The notes beneath the pieces were generated by a model. It saw only the letters and a list, made by a program, of their open reading frames with translations, had not been told where the DNA came from and searched no databases. Of a stretch of DNA of 64,000 nt, positions 35,132-46,842 are shown piece after piece. This DNA comes from Nyssa sinensis. Lineage: Eukaryota; Streptophyta; Magnoliopsida; Cornales; Nyssaceae. A program made the position numbers and the translations under genes. The stretch spans positions 44,874,333-44,938,332 of the forward strand of contig CM018043.1 of assembly GCA_008638375.1 (NCBI GenBank), in the 5' to 3' direction. Position 1 is the first letter of the stretch. Every line of letters starts with the position of its first letter.

Positions 35132-36327
35132 AGACACAATTTGGAGAAACCAATCAAGCAGCAAACGAGCCCAAGGTGATTGATTTTTCCCTCTAAACTT
35201 CGTTCAAACTTGATTAAATTAGTGAATATAGTTGAATTTTAAATAAATCAGTCGACTGAAATAGTGAATCAAAACTGTATCAAACAGTCTAAACATATGA
35301 TTAGACAACATTTTTAGCTAATTGATCCTAGTTTATTGGCTTGGTACCTAACATCCTGTTCTTCAAATTTGATATATAATTATATATGTTACGACTTATG
35401 TGATTCATGGTGTGAGATGAATGATATAGAATAATCGTGACCCACATTTCTAGTTTCTTAGCACACCCATAACATGTGAGAGAGACTGAGGATTAATAAG
35501 CAAGGTTCTTGTCACAGGACAAGTTGAATTTTGGAGTTTAAAGCTCATTTATGAGCATGCTATGAAAACTCCAAGAGTTCTTTCTTGTTAGAATGAGATT
35601 GGGGATAATTTGACCTTTTATTTTTCTACTAAGGGGGTATTTTGAGCAATTGTTTGAACATTTTTAGAAGGGATAATTAGGAATATTGTTCTGGCATAGA
35701 GAAAAAGGATCTTCATTAAACTCTGTACTTGGGTTTTCATACATCAAGAATAAAATTTTATGAATATTTGTTTGTAATGACATGTTATCATAGCTTATGG
35801 AGTAATTACACATATCTCATTTTTCAAAATACTAAATCTGGAGAAAAAGTAAAATAAAAATAAAATCTAAACCTCTAAATTTGGCCTGAAATATTATTTT
35901 TTCTCTACAAATATTTTTTACTTGATTTTTTCTTTAACCTTTGTTTATACATTTGCACCCAATAATCTACCATTCTATTTCTCTTACAACAAGACAAATT
36001 CCATGAAGAAAATTTTTAGTTTAATTCTTTAGACTGAATTGTAGAGCATTGTGGATGATTTAGTCTAGTTTCATGACATATGAATATATGTTTTGCTCCA
36101 ATTTAAATGACTATGTTATGATCAAACTGTGAGTTATAAGTTGCATTGATCAATTTTGTCGTTAAGTTTGCACAATGTACGAACACTAGTATGTGAATAG
36201 CTATTAAAAATGCTAAATGCACATGTATGGCATTTGTTTCGGTCTTACTTTGATCACTTCATGAACTAATTCATGAACTCGATTTATGCAAGAACTTCTC
36301 GTCATTGTTACTCTTATTACAGATATG
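34976..36327. other. CACTA 5' region with (CT)n microsatellites, no gene
   Basis: CT runs lie at about 34979-35015 and 35101-35132. The rest is AT-rich and shows no supported exon; it may hold promoter and leader sequence. Confidence 0.5.
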
Positions 36328-36335
36328 GTAGAGAT

Positions 36336-37144
36336 TAGAGCTGTCAATGGAGCGAATCGCGACCCGAGCCGATCCGAGATCTGATCTGCTAAGTCTGGAT
36401 ATAGTTTTAGAAATAGTGATCCATGACCCGATCCGATCTGAATCCGATTATCCCAAATATAAACAGACTGGATATGATATAGGCTAATCTGATCCGTTTA
36501 CAATCCAATCCGATCCGTTTATATATAATATATATATATATATATAATTAATAAGGACCATTGATCTAGGTCCATCCAATGGTTATAAAAGCTTTATATA
36601 AAAGATCAGCCCTTGATTGCATGGATGGACCTAAAGTGATGAAAATTTGTAATAGGAAAATGTTATTGTGGACTTTGGTTATGTAATAATTTGAATAATG
36701 AGTTTGTAATCTATATGTTTAATTATGTAATAGTTTGAATATTGTGGTCTTCTTGATTTCAGTCTTATGTAAGGATTTGTTATGTTTTAATATTATGGAC
36801 ATGGTAGTTTTTTTATTATATTTTAATTTTTAAATAACTATTTATTATAATTTTATGATTGATTTATTATTTATGGTTGGTTAGTGCAGTTTTTATTTTT
36901 AATAATTATTTAAATAGCAGATTTTAGTTTAATACAGATTTATAGCCATGTAAAGTATTATAATTTTAAACAGATCAGACCGGATTAACGGATTGGAGAT
37001 CCGATTATTAACATATTTGGATACGGATCAACATTCGAATGATCCGTCGGATAAACGGATCGGATCGGATCAGATTTTATATTAAACGGATCGGATTAAG
37101 ACCACCTCTGATCCGATCTGAATTCCGATCCGTTTACAGCCTTA
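36336..37144. mobile_element. hAT-like MITE, 809 bp
   Basis: The ends TAGAGCTGTCAATGG (left) and TAAGGCTGTAAACGG (right, minus strand) are imperfect inverted repeats. They are flanked by a perfect 8-bp TSD, GTAGAGAT, at 36328-36335 and 37145-37152, the length typical of hAT elements. Both arms are packed with GATCCG/CGGATC motifs. The centre is AT-rich with a TA microsatellite near 36525-36546. There is no transposase, so it depends on another element. Confidence 0.88.
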
Positions 37145-37152
37145 GTAGAGAT

Positions 37153-37894
37153 AACCTGCTATGTCACGTTGTTAACGAGTGTTCTTTTTCTTTTTATGGT
37201 TGGTCTTGGGGAGGGCAAGTTCTTCCTAACTGTTTAACCCTTTAAGTTGAACATTCTAGACACACATACACAAACCCCATCACAAAAGTTATTTATTTAT
37301 GCCCCTTCAATTTTACTTTAAACCATTCCTATTTGTTAAGTTATTTGGAGTTGAGACTTATAAATCTTTTATTAGTCTTAACTTTTTGGAGAAGGGTAGT
37401 GTTTGTAACTAAATGATCATGTAACTCAATGTATAATTGCATTCATGTAAGCCTAGCCCCGTTCAGGAGTCATTTTCATCACATGTGAATCTTGTCCCAA
37501 AATTTATTCGCGATTGGGCTCGTGTGTATGAAAATTGATTCTTGAATTGTCCAGAGAGGACAGTTCGGGAATGCATAAATCTGCATTGCAATCAATAGTG
37601 CATGCTTGAATATTCCACTATGATAAGATTTTAGCACGGTCTCCTATTGTTCTCTGGGTATATATTTAGGCGTGCTAACGTCTATCTCGTATACTAGGAG
37701 AACCATGGGGAGATGTTGCCAAAATTTTGTCCGAGTAGAATCAAGCATTTGATTTGCAGCTGATTGCAATGTAGATTGTGCATTCACGAATAAGATATGA
37801 CCACCTTACCCTTTAGAAAGAAGTTAGAGGTGATAGGATTCATGTTTCATATTTATAATGAGTATCATTTTTGACTTGTATTAAGTAGACAAAA
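37153..37894. other. CACTA sequence upstream of the transposase, no gene seen
   Basis: Probably leader and promoter of the tnp2-type gene. No domain or clear core promoter was identified. Confidence 0.4.
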
Positions 37895-38698
37895 ATGGAT
37901 AAGAGTTGGATGGACTTGAGGGGCAGGCATTTGCCAGGGTATGTGAAGGGGATTAAAGATTTTATTGAGATTTCTCGTGCATCTACAGATGGGAGAAATA
38001 GGATAAGATGTCCATGTAGAAGGTGCAATAATAGGGATTATATGCACATAGATGAGGCCAAAGAGCACCTACTCCTATACGAGATGGACAAGAGGTATAC
38101 GTGTTGAGAATTTCACAGGGAACACTGTAACGTACGAGTGGTATTTGAGGATGAAGAAGAAGACGACGATGATGACGGTGGTGATAATGTTGGGGTTGGT
38201 TACGAAGGCTTGCCACAAATGTTGGCAGACTTGCAGGGGGCTACAACTAGGGCAAGTAGTCACAGGAGTGACATAGGACAATCGGAAGCGTCTGAGTCCT
38301 TGTTGAGGGAAGCAAGGCAGCCGTTATATCCAGGTTGTGATAAGTTTTTGAAATTGGACTTTCTCGTGAAACTCCTTCATATTAAGAGCATCAACCGATG
38401 GAGTAACAAATCATTTAATATGGTCATTGAATTGATTAAATCAGCACTTCCTACTAGGGAGACACTTCCGAAATCATATTACGAGGTGAAAAGAATATTA
38501 AGAGATTTGGGCCTCAGGTATATTCTCATACATGCTTGCAAAAATGATTGCATGTTATTTTGGAAGGAGACTGAACAATGTATGGAGTGTATGGTGTGCC
38601 ACAAACCTAGGTACAAGCTGAATAAAGGAAAGAACAAGATAATTCTGCACAAGGTGCTCAAATTTTTTCCTTAAAACCTAGGCTACAAAGGTTATACA
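37895..38698 (+). pseudogene. CACTA tnp2-type transposase, 5' part
   Basis: The frame from 37895 begins MDKSWMDLRGRHLPGY and contains a transposase-associated domain with the CPCRRC cysteine cluster near 37980-38030 (residues about 35-45). A stop at about 38105 breaks the frame. It resumes through an acidic linker (38140-38180) into the start of the Transposase_21 domain: LPTRETLPKSYYEVKRIL near 38445-38500, then ECMVCHKPRY near 38590-38615. A small frame change near 38665 precedes the Tekay insertion at 38699. The protein would cut and join the transposon ends. Confidence 0.88.
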
Positions 38699-41600
38699 TG
38701 TAATATCCCGACCCGGGATACGTCACGTATACCGAGGTAGGTCGGTCAAAATATGTAACTTGAACGGTAAGATATGTATATCATGGTATTTTCATGGAAA
38801 TGAATGACTGGGAACTGTAAATGATTGAAATGTATAACCCATGCCGGGCAATGCCCGAGCAGCCTAGAACTATACCTCGTAATACGTGCACGCACGTAAA
38901 CCCATGCATGCATACATGCACCCATGAACGTAGACCATGAAATATTAGTGTATACATACGTGCCTAGAGTTTGGTATATACGTATATATATGGGTATACG
39001 TGTATGTATAAAATATGTATAATCATGAGTTATACATGTATATATATATTATATAATGTATTATACCATATATACATATGTGTATATTAAATGAAAACAA
39101 AAAGGGAAAGAAAAGAAAATGGGAAAAGGGTTGTTACCAGCCGTGAGTGTGTGAGTTTTAGGTGAGTGAATATATTATATATGTTATATAAATATGTATA
39201 TATATATATATATTCATAAAGTGACATACCTCCACCAACCCTAACCTAGTTGGTATGGTGGAGTAAGGTGCAAATCAGAAGGGGTATGGGAGGAGGTATG
39301 GCTGTGACAAGATCGGTGGAGTGAGAATTGGGGCAAAGTAATATATGTGTATATTATGTAAAAGTGTATCCTTGTGTGGGAGTGAGGAAATCAGAGAGAG
39401 AAAAGCCCAAGGAAATCCTGAGTGAGTCAAGAGAGAACTCAGAGAACTTTTGGTGGAATCGGAGGAAGGAACAGGAGGGAAGAGACCCACAAAACAAAGG
39501 AAAATCGAAAGTATAGGTAAGCCACTGTTTCTGTTTCGAAATGTTATAGCATGATTCGATTTATTTTGAATATAGGGTCTAAACAAGCATGAAAAATGGT
39601 GTTGATAGGAACAAATTGTACCTCATTTGGTTCACAAATGAGGGAGAAAATCCTAGTTGTAGGTTCGGAGGATAATCTGAGTTTCACTGATTTTACGTTT
39701 AAAACTTTGAAATTAGTTTATGAAAATGATCCTTATAAATGCAGAAACACATTAGAAATCGATTAGGATCAAAACAGTTGAGAAACAAGCATGAACTTGA
39801 GAAAGTACAGCTGGCCGGAGCCACTGTTTTTCTCTATTTCGTGAGGAATTAGTGTGTCAAGTTGAAAACTAAGTCTAGAAATAAGATCTATATGAAAAAT
39901 AGAAGGAAATGGCATTTAAAAATGGTTGGAAAATGATCGAAAACCGGTGACAGTCGCCGGAGAAGACGACTGTTCACCACCGGAACCCTACCGGAGCAGT
40001 GGGGAAGACGACCGGAATGTCGTGAGGCTATCGGGTTAAATTTAAACCGGATCCGGATTCGAATCGGGTCGGGACCCGACCGGAAATGAGTGGGTAAGTA
40101 ATACTGTGTCATTTTTGTTTTGAATTTAAATGGATTGGGCTTGTTTGGTAACAGAGATACAAAATTGAAATTGGGTTTCGAGTTTAACCAAACCTGGGAT
40201 AAGATAGGAACTGGGATATCGTAATCCGGTTCTCTGGAATAGACTGAACCGTTTGGTTCAGTGAAGAGGCAGACCGGTTTAGGGTTTCTGGTTCTGAACC
40301 AACTGGTTCAGACCGCAGCTTTTGGAAATTATGAACCGGCCCCAAATGTTTTAAGAAATCTCACTAAGGCCCAAACAGGAAAATTAATAAAATATTAATT
40401 TTTACAAAAATGCCCCTATTTCAAATATGGGTCAAACGAAGTCCAAACGATGCAAATGAATAGTCAAAATTTATTATCTCAGACGTTCTGAGTCCAATGG
40501 TAGGGTCCATTTTACGAGATGGGACCCCAAAGGATAAATACCGTAAAAGTGCAAAATGACTATTTTGCCCCTTTTAGTACAAAAGTCCAAATGGAATTCC
40601 GCGAAAGCCTAAACCGACTTTCTTCGGCATTCTGGACTCAATGGTAAAGTCTAAGTTAGTATTTGAGATACTTATGATAGAAAGGCATAAAATTTGATGA
40701 ATAGAATTTATTCTAAAACGTATTCACTGATATATAGGGAACTCGAAAGGCAAGGGTACACTCACGGATTTCTGATATAGGACTGCATTAGAGGTAAGTG
40801 GATCACTCTCTCTTACATGTGGTGTTTCCACAAGCCAAGTTTATTCTTTTACTGCCAAGCTCGTACTCTTGAATGTATTGATATCCTTGTGTTCCACAAT
40901 TCGATATTTTTCTATCTTGTGGACATTTGATTAACTGATGTATCATTGTTATCATGTTTCACTGCACCTTGAAAGTACCACATGTTATTGCTATCCACAA
41001 TGTGATATTGTTCTATCTTGTGGACATTGATTGACTGCTATATTCATTATTATCATGTTGAACCATGCCTTGAAAGGCCTACTGTTGTATCCTCATTGAA
41101 TGAATGATATTCCATTTTTATATTCTATGGAATTACTTATGATCATGACATGTTTATGAACACGGGAGTTGTGCTCAGTCACAACACCCATCTGATGCTA
41201 TCTGATTGAATGGGACCTACGGGTCAAGTCCGTGAACGGACAAATGGCAATTCACTGGAATTCACTGGGGGGTATGCCGGGCCCCAAAAGATCGAGGGTC
41301 TGCCGAACCTTGACACAGAATAACAACATCTCTTATGACTGTCAGAACATGATTGTTGAATTGCTCTATCCCTTATGATTCTTCAAGTCTCGAGGGACTT
41401 GCATTGATTAATTTGATTGTGATCAGTTCATTGTGGCAGCACTTCACTGTTGTTATATTATCATTGAATTTCTTCATATTGATATTATACCCAATACTTC
41501 TGATTGTGTATTGTGATTACTGTTCATTGGCCCTTGTGGCAATTGTTTCCATTGGCCCTCGTGGCAATTATTTTCATTGGCTATCACAGCATCTAATTCT

Positions 41601-42076
41601 TATGATTGGCTATCATAATCTTATTCATGGATTCATTGATCATCGATACCAGTGTTGGAGATCTGCATTTACTTACTGAGCTTTGTAGCTCATTCCACCC
41701 CACTTACCCCCCATTTCAGGTGATGACGCTGCGAGACCCCAGTAGGAGTCTGAGAGCGTAGGGGGACATTTTGAAGTACAGTACCAGTCTATGTTAGTTC
41801 TCCCATGTATTTACCACCCCCGGGTGCTGGTTACGTTTAGTTCTCAGTATGTCTTATGTAGAACTATGTCATGTATTTAATAGACTTCCGCTGTTTAAAT
41901 TATTTAAAAGACTTCTGTTGGATTACTGTAATTGATAAAGACTTTCGCTGTTCATTGTTTAAAATTTTAGTACATTGCATATTAGTACTATGATACAGGA
42001 ATGGAAAAAGTAGGGACGGCCTTCGGGTCGGCCCCGCGACACGAGATCCGCATAGGTTGGGTTTCGGGTCGTGACA
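38699..42076 (+). repeat. 5' LTR of the Tekay element
   Basis: It starts TGTAATATCCCGACCCGGG and ends GGGTCGTGACA, the ends being mutual inverted complements. It contains two copies of the ATTCTGGACTCAATGG module (40479-40520, 40624-40655), a TATA-like TATATAGGG at 40731, a donor-like GAG/GTAAGT at 40793/40794 and an acceptor-like ATTTCAG at 41719. Confidence 0.95.
40731..40739 (+). promoter_or_regulatory. Candidate TATA box of the Tekay 5' LTR
   Basis: TATATAGGG lies about 75 bp after the second module copy and about 60 bp before the donor-like site, the same arrangement as in the 21717 LTR. Confidence 0.35.
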
Positions 42077-42079
42077 GCT

Positions 42080-42091
42080 TGGTATCAGAGC
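42080..42091 (+). other. Primer-binding site of the Tekay element
   Basis: TGGTATCAGAGC, three bases after the LTR end, is the exact complement type for the 3' end of initiator-Met tRNA. Confidence 0.92.
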
Positions 42092-42275
42092 TTTAGGTTC
42101 GATTGTGAGTCATGAGAGATAGGACTAGAGTTAAGACTGTTAGATATGACTGACATTTTATATTTACAATCATGGACAAATTGTCTTACACATTGACTGG
42201 TCATCTCATTGGTTATTTCATTGGTTATCTCACTGGTTATCTCATTGGTTATCTTCATTGGTTCTACTCAGAGTC

Positions 42276-43325
42276 ATGGTTAACACGAGGCAAGGTCCGT
42301 TACCTATGGATCGTTTAGAACAATTGAAAAGATTGATGCAGACTGTCATTGAAAGTCTACCATGGATTCAGGCTAGTGCTAGCCAACCAGCACAGCCAGT
42401 ATAACAGGAGCAGCCTGTCAATGCAGGCGGCAACATCGGGAATCGTCAAGGGAATGAACGGGATGCTGCATACCAATACGAACGATTCCAGAAAATGAAA
42501 CCCCCGACGTTTGACGGTACAAATGGGGCCACGGCGGCCGAAGAATTGATGTTAGAAATGAACAGGGTTTTCGATATCCTGAATTGTACTGACGTCCAGA
42601 AAGTGGCTTATGCCATGTATATGCTTAAGGGAATGGCGCATAAGTGGTGGATAAATGAGAAGGCAAGGGAGCCAAACATGGACTGGCAACGATTTACTGT
42701 GGTCTTCAATAAGAAATACTTCTCCCAGGAAGTACGGAACCGCAGAGTTGCCGAATTCATGGTACTGCAACAGGGGTCGATGATTGTGGAGCAATACGAG
42801 GCCACTTTTACTGAATTGGCCAGATTTGCCCCTGATGCTATCAGAACTGAGGATCTGAAGGCTCGTAAATTTGAGGAAGGACAGAGGTGGTCTATCAAGG
42901 ATAGACTAGTACCCCATCGACTGACTACTTACGATGATATCGTGGAAACGGCTCGGATCATAGAAAGGAGTGGCGAGGAATTCGCCAAGAGGCGAGCGAA
43001 CCAGAAACATGGAAGCAACCAAAATAAGAGGCAAGGGCCTTCTACTTCAGGACAGGGACCTACATTTACCAAACCTGGAGCCGCATCACAGGCGACAGGG
43101 TCCGGTCAGAAGAAACAGAGCAACACTAAAAAGGGGGCAGCCAAGTGCTCTCGTTGCAATAAGATCCACAAAGGCCAATGTCTCAAGGACAGCAACGCTT
43201 GCTACTACTGTGGCCAAGAGGGACATTATGCTAGAGAATGCCCTCAGAAGGATCAGGCCACGCCCAGCACTGCTCCAGTTAAAGCACCAACAACCGGAAT
43301 AGCACCACCTAGACCTCCAACCTAA
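42276..43325 (+). pseudogene. Tekay Gag with one internal stop
   Basis: The frame opens with ATG at 42276 (MVNTRQGPLPMDRL) about 200 bp after the primer site. It has a TAA at 42402-42404 where CAA is likely. It then runs uninterrupted from 42405 to the stop at 43323-43325. The Retrotrans_gag capsid region spans about 42490-42980 (MKPPTFDGTNG, KWWINEKAR). A zinc knuckle CYYCGQEGHYARECP reads at about 43201-43245, preceded by a second Cys-rich CSRCNKIHKGQC. Gag would assemble particles and bind the RNA. Only the single stop separates it from a full-length chain. Confidence 0.9.
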
Positions 43326-44027
43326 AGAACTGGACAGGGGAATGTCCAGCAGTAGGCAGGATGAGTTTTCTCCCTTTTACCAGGGGACGTGCAGGCTACA
43401 ACCTCTGTAGTCGCAGGTACTCTTTTAGTATGCTCACAACCTGCTCATGTTTTATTTGACACTGGATCTACACATTCATTTGTATCCCCTACATATGCTG
43501 CTAGATTGAACCTAGTGACAGAACCCTTAGGGTATTTATTGAATGTTTCTATACCATCGGGGAAATCATTGTTGGGGGATACCATGTATAGGAATTGTGG
43601 GATTCAGATTGGGGATACACACTTATTGGCTAACCTTATACCCTTGGGAATTTGTGGATTCGACATTATCCTTGGAATGGATTGGCTGGCTGCCAATCAC
43701 GCCACGATAGACTGTGTGGCCAAACGAGTTCTCATACAGAATCCCCAATTTCCAACAATTAACTTTGAGGGGACAGGGGTGGCTTCCCCACCCTACTTCG
43801 TTTCCTCTATCCAGGCAAGGCGTCTGCTTCGCAAGGGATGTCACGGATTCTTATGTAGTGTTCAAGACACTGATTCCCAACAGCCTGAGTTAGAGAAGAT
43901 TCCCATTGCTAGGGAATTTCCCGGAGTGTTCTTGGATGATCTTCCAGGAATGCCCATAGATAGGGAGATCAATTTTTGCTATCGACGTATTGCTAGGCAC
44001 TACACAGATATCCAAGGCTCCATATAG
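43326..44027 (+). pseudogene. Tekay aspartic protease
   Basis: It is in the same frame as Gag. Two further stops, TAG at 43353-43355 and TGA at 43362-43364, lie in the linker. The protease domain reads from about 43389 with LFDTGSTHSFV near 43455-43487 (intact DTG) and IILGMDWLAANHATID near 43665-43712. The frame ends at 44025-44027 in foreign residues, because a T run at 43973-43977 seems one base too long relative to the following RT frame. This break uncouples Gag-protease from RT-integrase. Confidence 0.9.
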
Positions 44028-46797
44028 GATGGCACCGGCAGAGCTGAAGGAGCTGAAGCTCCAGTTACAGGAATTATTGGACAAGGGTTTTATACGACCC
44101 AGCTCGTCACCATGGGGTGCACCTGTATTGTTCGTAAAGAAAAAGGATGGAACTATGAGATTGTGTATCGATTATTGCGAGTTGAACAAAGTTACCATCC
44201 GGAACAGATATCCACTGCCCAGTGTAGATGATTTGTTCGATCAATTGAAAGGGGCCCAGGTGTTCTCAAAGATCGACCTGAGGTCCGGCTATCACCAGTT
44301 GAAGGTCAAACCCACTGACATTCAGAAGACAGCATTTAGGACACGGTATGGACACTACGAGTTCCTTGTTATGCCATTTGGGGTGACCAATGCCCCAGCT
44401 GCATTCATGGACATGATGAACCGTGTGTTCAAGCCGTACTTGGATGACTTCGTGATTGTATTTATAGACGACATCTTGGTTTACTCTAAGAACCAGGAAG
44501 AACACGAGGTACATCTGAGGAGAGTCCTACAGAAGTTAGGGGAGCAGAAGTTATACGCTAAGTTGAAGAAATGCGAATTCTGGCTTCCCAGTGTAGCATT
44601 TCTAGGACACGTGATCTATAAAGAGGGGATCTCTGTTGATTCCCAGAAGATCGAGGCAATCATGAATTGGCCTCAACCTACGAGTGTCACGAAAGTGCGA
44701 AGTTTCATGGGGTTAGCAGGCTATTATAGGAGATTTGTCAAGGACTTCTCCAAAATAGCTACGCCTATTACCAAACTGACCCGGAAGGGTGTTCCTTTTG
44801 TTTGGACAGAGGAACAAGAAAAGAGTTTCCAAGAGTTAAAGGAGCGTCTGGTTACAGCTCCTGTATTGACAGTACCAGAAGGAACTGACGGTTTCGTAAT
44901 TTACAGTGATGCCTCGTTCAAGGGCTTAGGGTGTGTGTTAATGCAGAACGAAAAAGTGGTAGCATATGCTTCCCGACAGTTGAGACCCCACGAAGGGAAC
45001 TATCCGACACACGACCTTGAGATAGCAGCCATTGTCTTTGCCTTAAAGATATGGAGACATTATTTATACGGAGCCATGTGCGAAATCTTCACCGACCATA
45101 AGAGCCTCAAGTATCTGTTTACACAGAAGGAGCTCAATATGAGACAACGCCGTTGGTTAGAATTGTTGAAGGACTACGAGGTTAGCATACAGTACCACCC
45201 AGGAAAGGCAAACGTGGTAGCTGACGCTCTTAGTAGGAAGTCATCAGGGAGCTTAGCTTGCCTGTTGACGACACAGAAAGAGATACTGAGAGATTTGGAG
45301 GACATGGAAATAGAGATAGTTCTGCCCAGTTCCGAGGCACTATGTGCCAACGTCACAGTGAGTTTGTCGATTGTGGACAAGATCAGAGGGCAGCAAACTC
45401 AGGATGAGAAACTGGCTAAGCTTCTTCAAGGAGTTGAGATAGGTATAGATTCGGAGTATTCAGTGAAAGATGGAATATTATATTATCAGGGTAAGATCTG
45501 CGTACCCGACGTGCCCGAAATCAGGAAGGAAATTCTTGATGAAGCACACAGTTCTAGATTTGCCTTACATCCAGGGGGCACCAAAATGTATCACAATGTT
45601 AAGGATACTTATTGGTGGTCTGGGATGAAACGTCACATAGCTGAGTACATAGCACGATGTGTCAAGTGCCAGCAAATTAAGGTAGAACATCAGAAGCCTG
45701 GAGGACTTCTGCAATCACTGCCCATTCTTGAGTGGAAGTGGGAACATATCACGATGGACTTTGTGTCAGGATTGCCAAAGACAGTCAAGGGGAGTGATTC
45801 TATCTGGGTTATCGTAGACAGGTTAACTAAGATAGCTCACTTCCTGGCAACCAAGACGACACAATCTCTTCAGCGACTAGCCGAACTATACATCAGAGAG
45901 ATTGTTAGACTTCATGGAGTTCCAGTATCGATTGTTTCTGATAGGGACCCCCGGTTCGTATCACGATTCTGGAAAGGACTACAACAAACTATGGGCACAA
46001 AACTGAGTCTTAGCACTGCGTATAACCCCGAGACCGACGGCCAGTCGAAAAGGACGATACAGACTTTAGAAGACTTGCTGCGTTTCTGTGTCATAGACTT
46101 TGAAGGGAGTTGGGAAGATCAGTTGCCATTGGTGGAGTTCACGTACAATAATAGCTACCAAGCTAGTATTGGTATGGCACCATATGAGGCATTGTACGGC
46201 AGGAAGTGCCGATCACCACTGTGTTGGACAGAGGTGGGAGAAAGGAAACTCTATGGGCCAGAGATAGTGGAACAGACCACAGGAAAGATACAATTGATCC
46301 GACAGCGTCTATTAGCAACTCAAATTCGACAGAAAAGCTATGCGAATGTTCACCGACGAGACTTAGAGTTTGCAAAAGGCAATTTTGTATACTTGAAAGT
46401 ATCACCCATGAAAGGAGTAGTCAGGTTTGGCAAGAGGGGAAAGCTTGGCCCCAGATACATTGGGCCATTCAGGATCACGAAGAGGGTTGGACCCGTAGCT
46501 TACGAGCTTGCCTTACCTTCAGAGTTAGCACATGTTCATAATGTGTTTCATGTCTCGATGCTAAGGAAATGTATACAGAGTGCAGATCAAGTGATCGAGC
46601 ACGAACCGTTAGACGTCCAGGAAAATCTGAGTTACATAGAGCATCCAGTTCAGATTTTGGATCGTCGAGATCAGGTACTACGGAACAAGACTATTCCATT
46701 AGTCAAAGTTCTGTGGAGAAATCACCGGATGGAAGAGGTTACTTGGGAGCGAGAAGATGATATGCGCGCCAAGTACCCACACTTATTTTCATCGTAG
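43990..46797 (+). CDS. Tekay RT-RNase H-integrase-chromodomain ORF (integrase Glu replaced)
   Basis: A 935-residue frame stays open to TAG at 46795-46797. The RT core spans about residues 15-225 with FIDD at 158-161. RNase H starts near SDASFKG (Asp 307) and includes DALSRK. The integrase zinc domain has His near 520 and Cys 557 and 560. The catalytic core has Asp 590 (TMDFV) and Asp 651 (VSDRD). Position 687, exactly 35 residues on, should be Glu in a DGQSER-type motif but is Lys (AAA, 46048-46050). The C-terminus (about 880-930) holds a chromodomain-like [19 protein letters not shown]. The start given is the first Met in frame; the true N-terminus would come from the upstream frame. RT and RNase H look sound; integrase should be dead. 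Confidence 0.95.
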   Translation: MLGTTQISKAPYRMAPAELKELKLQLQELLDKGFIRPSSSPWGAPVLFVKKKDGTMRLCIDYCELNKVTIRNRYPLPSVDDLFDQLKGAQVFSKIDLRSGYHQLKVKPTDIQKTAFRTRYGHYEFLVMPFGVTNAPAAFMDMMNRVFKPYLDDFVIVFIDDILVYSKNQEEHEVHLRRVLQKLGEQKLYAKLKKCEFWLPSVAFLGHVIYKEGISVDSQKIEAIMNWPQPTSVTKVRSFMGLAGYYRRFVKDFSKIATPITKLTRKGVPFVWTEEQEKSFQELKERLVTAPVLTVPEGTDGFVIYSDASFKGLGCVLMQNEKVVAYASRQLRPHEGNYPTHDLEIAAIVFALKIWRHYLYGAMCEIFTDHKSLKYLFTQKELNMRQRRWLELLKDYEVSIQYHPGKANVVADALSRKSSGSLACLLTTQKEILRDLEDMEIEIVLPSSEALCANVTVSLSIVDKIRGQQTQDEKLAKLLQGVEIGIDSEYSVKDGILYYQGKICVPDVPEIRKEILDEAHSSRFALHPGGTKMYHNVKDTYWWSGMKRHIAEYIARCVKCQQIKVEHQKPGGLLQSLPILEWKWEHITMDFVSGLPKTVKGSDSIWVIVDRLTKIAHFLATKTTQSLQRLAELYIREIVRLHGVPVSIVSDRDPRFVSRFWKGLQQTMGTKLSLSTAYNPETDGQSKRTIQTLEDLLRFCVIDFEGSWEDQLPLVEFTYNNSYQASIGMAPYEALYGRKCRSPLCWTEVGERKLYGPEIVEQTTGKIQLIRQRLLATQIRQKSYANVHRRDLEFAKGNFVYLKVSPMKGVVRFGKRGKLGPRYIGPFRITKRVGPVAYELALPSELAHVHNVFHVSMLRKCIQSADQVIEHEPLDVQENLSYIEHPVQILDRRDQVLRNKTIPLVKVLWRNHRMEEVTWEREDDMRAKYPHLFSS

Positions 46798-46829
46798 TAT
46801 ATGCTAAGTTTGGGGACAAACTTATTTTT

Positions 46830-46842
46830 AAGGGGGTAAGAA
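46830..46842 (+). other. Polypurine tract of the Tekay element
   Basis: AAGGGGGTAAGAA directly precedes the TG that starts the 3' LTR. Confidence 0.88.

Noticed and set aside
36336..37144. Reading the GATCCG-rich arms as a coding or GC-box promoter region
   Set aside because: The 8-bp TSD and inverted ends show it is a MITE.
38699..41700. Open frames within the Tekay LTRs, present in both copies
   Set aside because: They duplicate only because the LTRs are near-identical; no domain and no sign of coding constraint.
44266..46405. Minus-strand open frames opposite the Tekay pol gene
   Set aside because: Shadows of the strongly coding plus strand.
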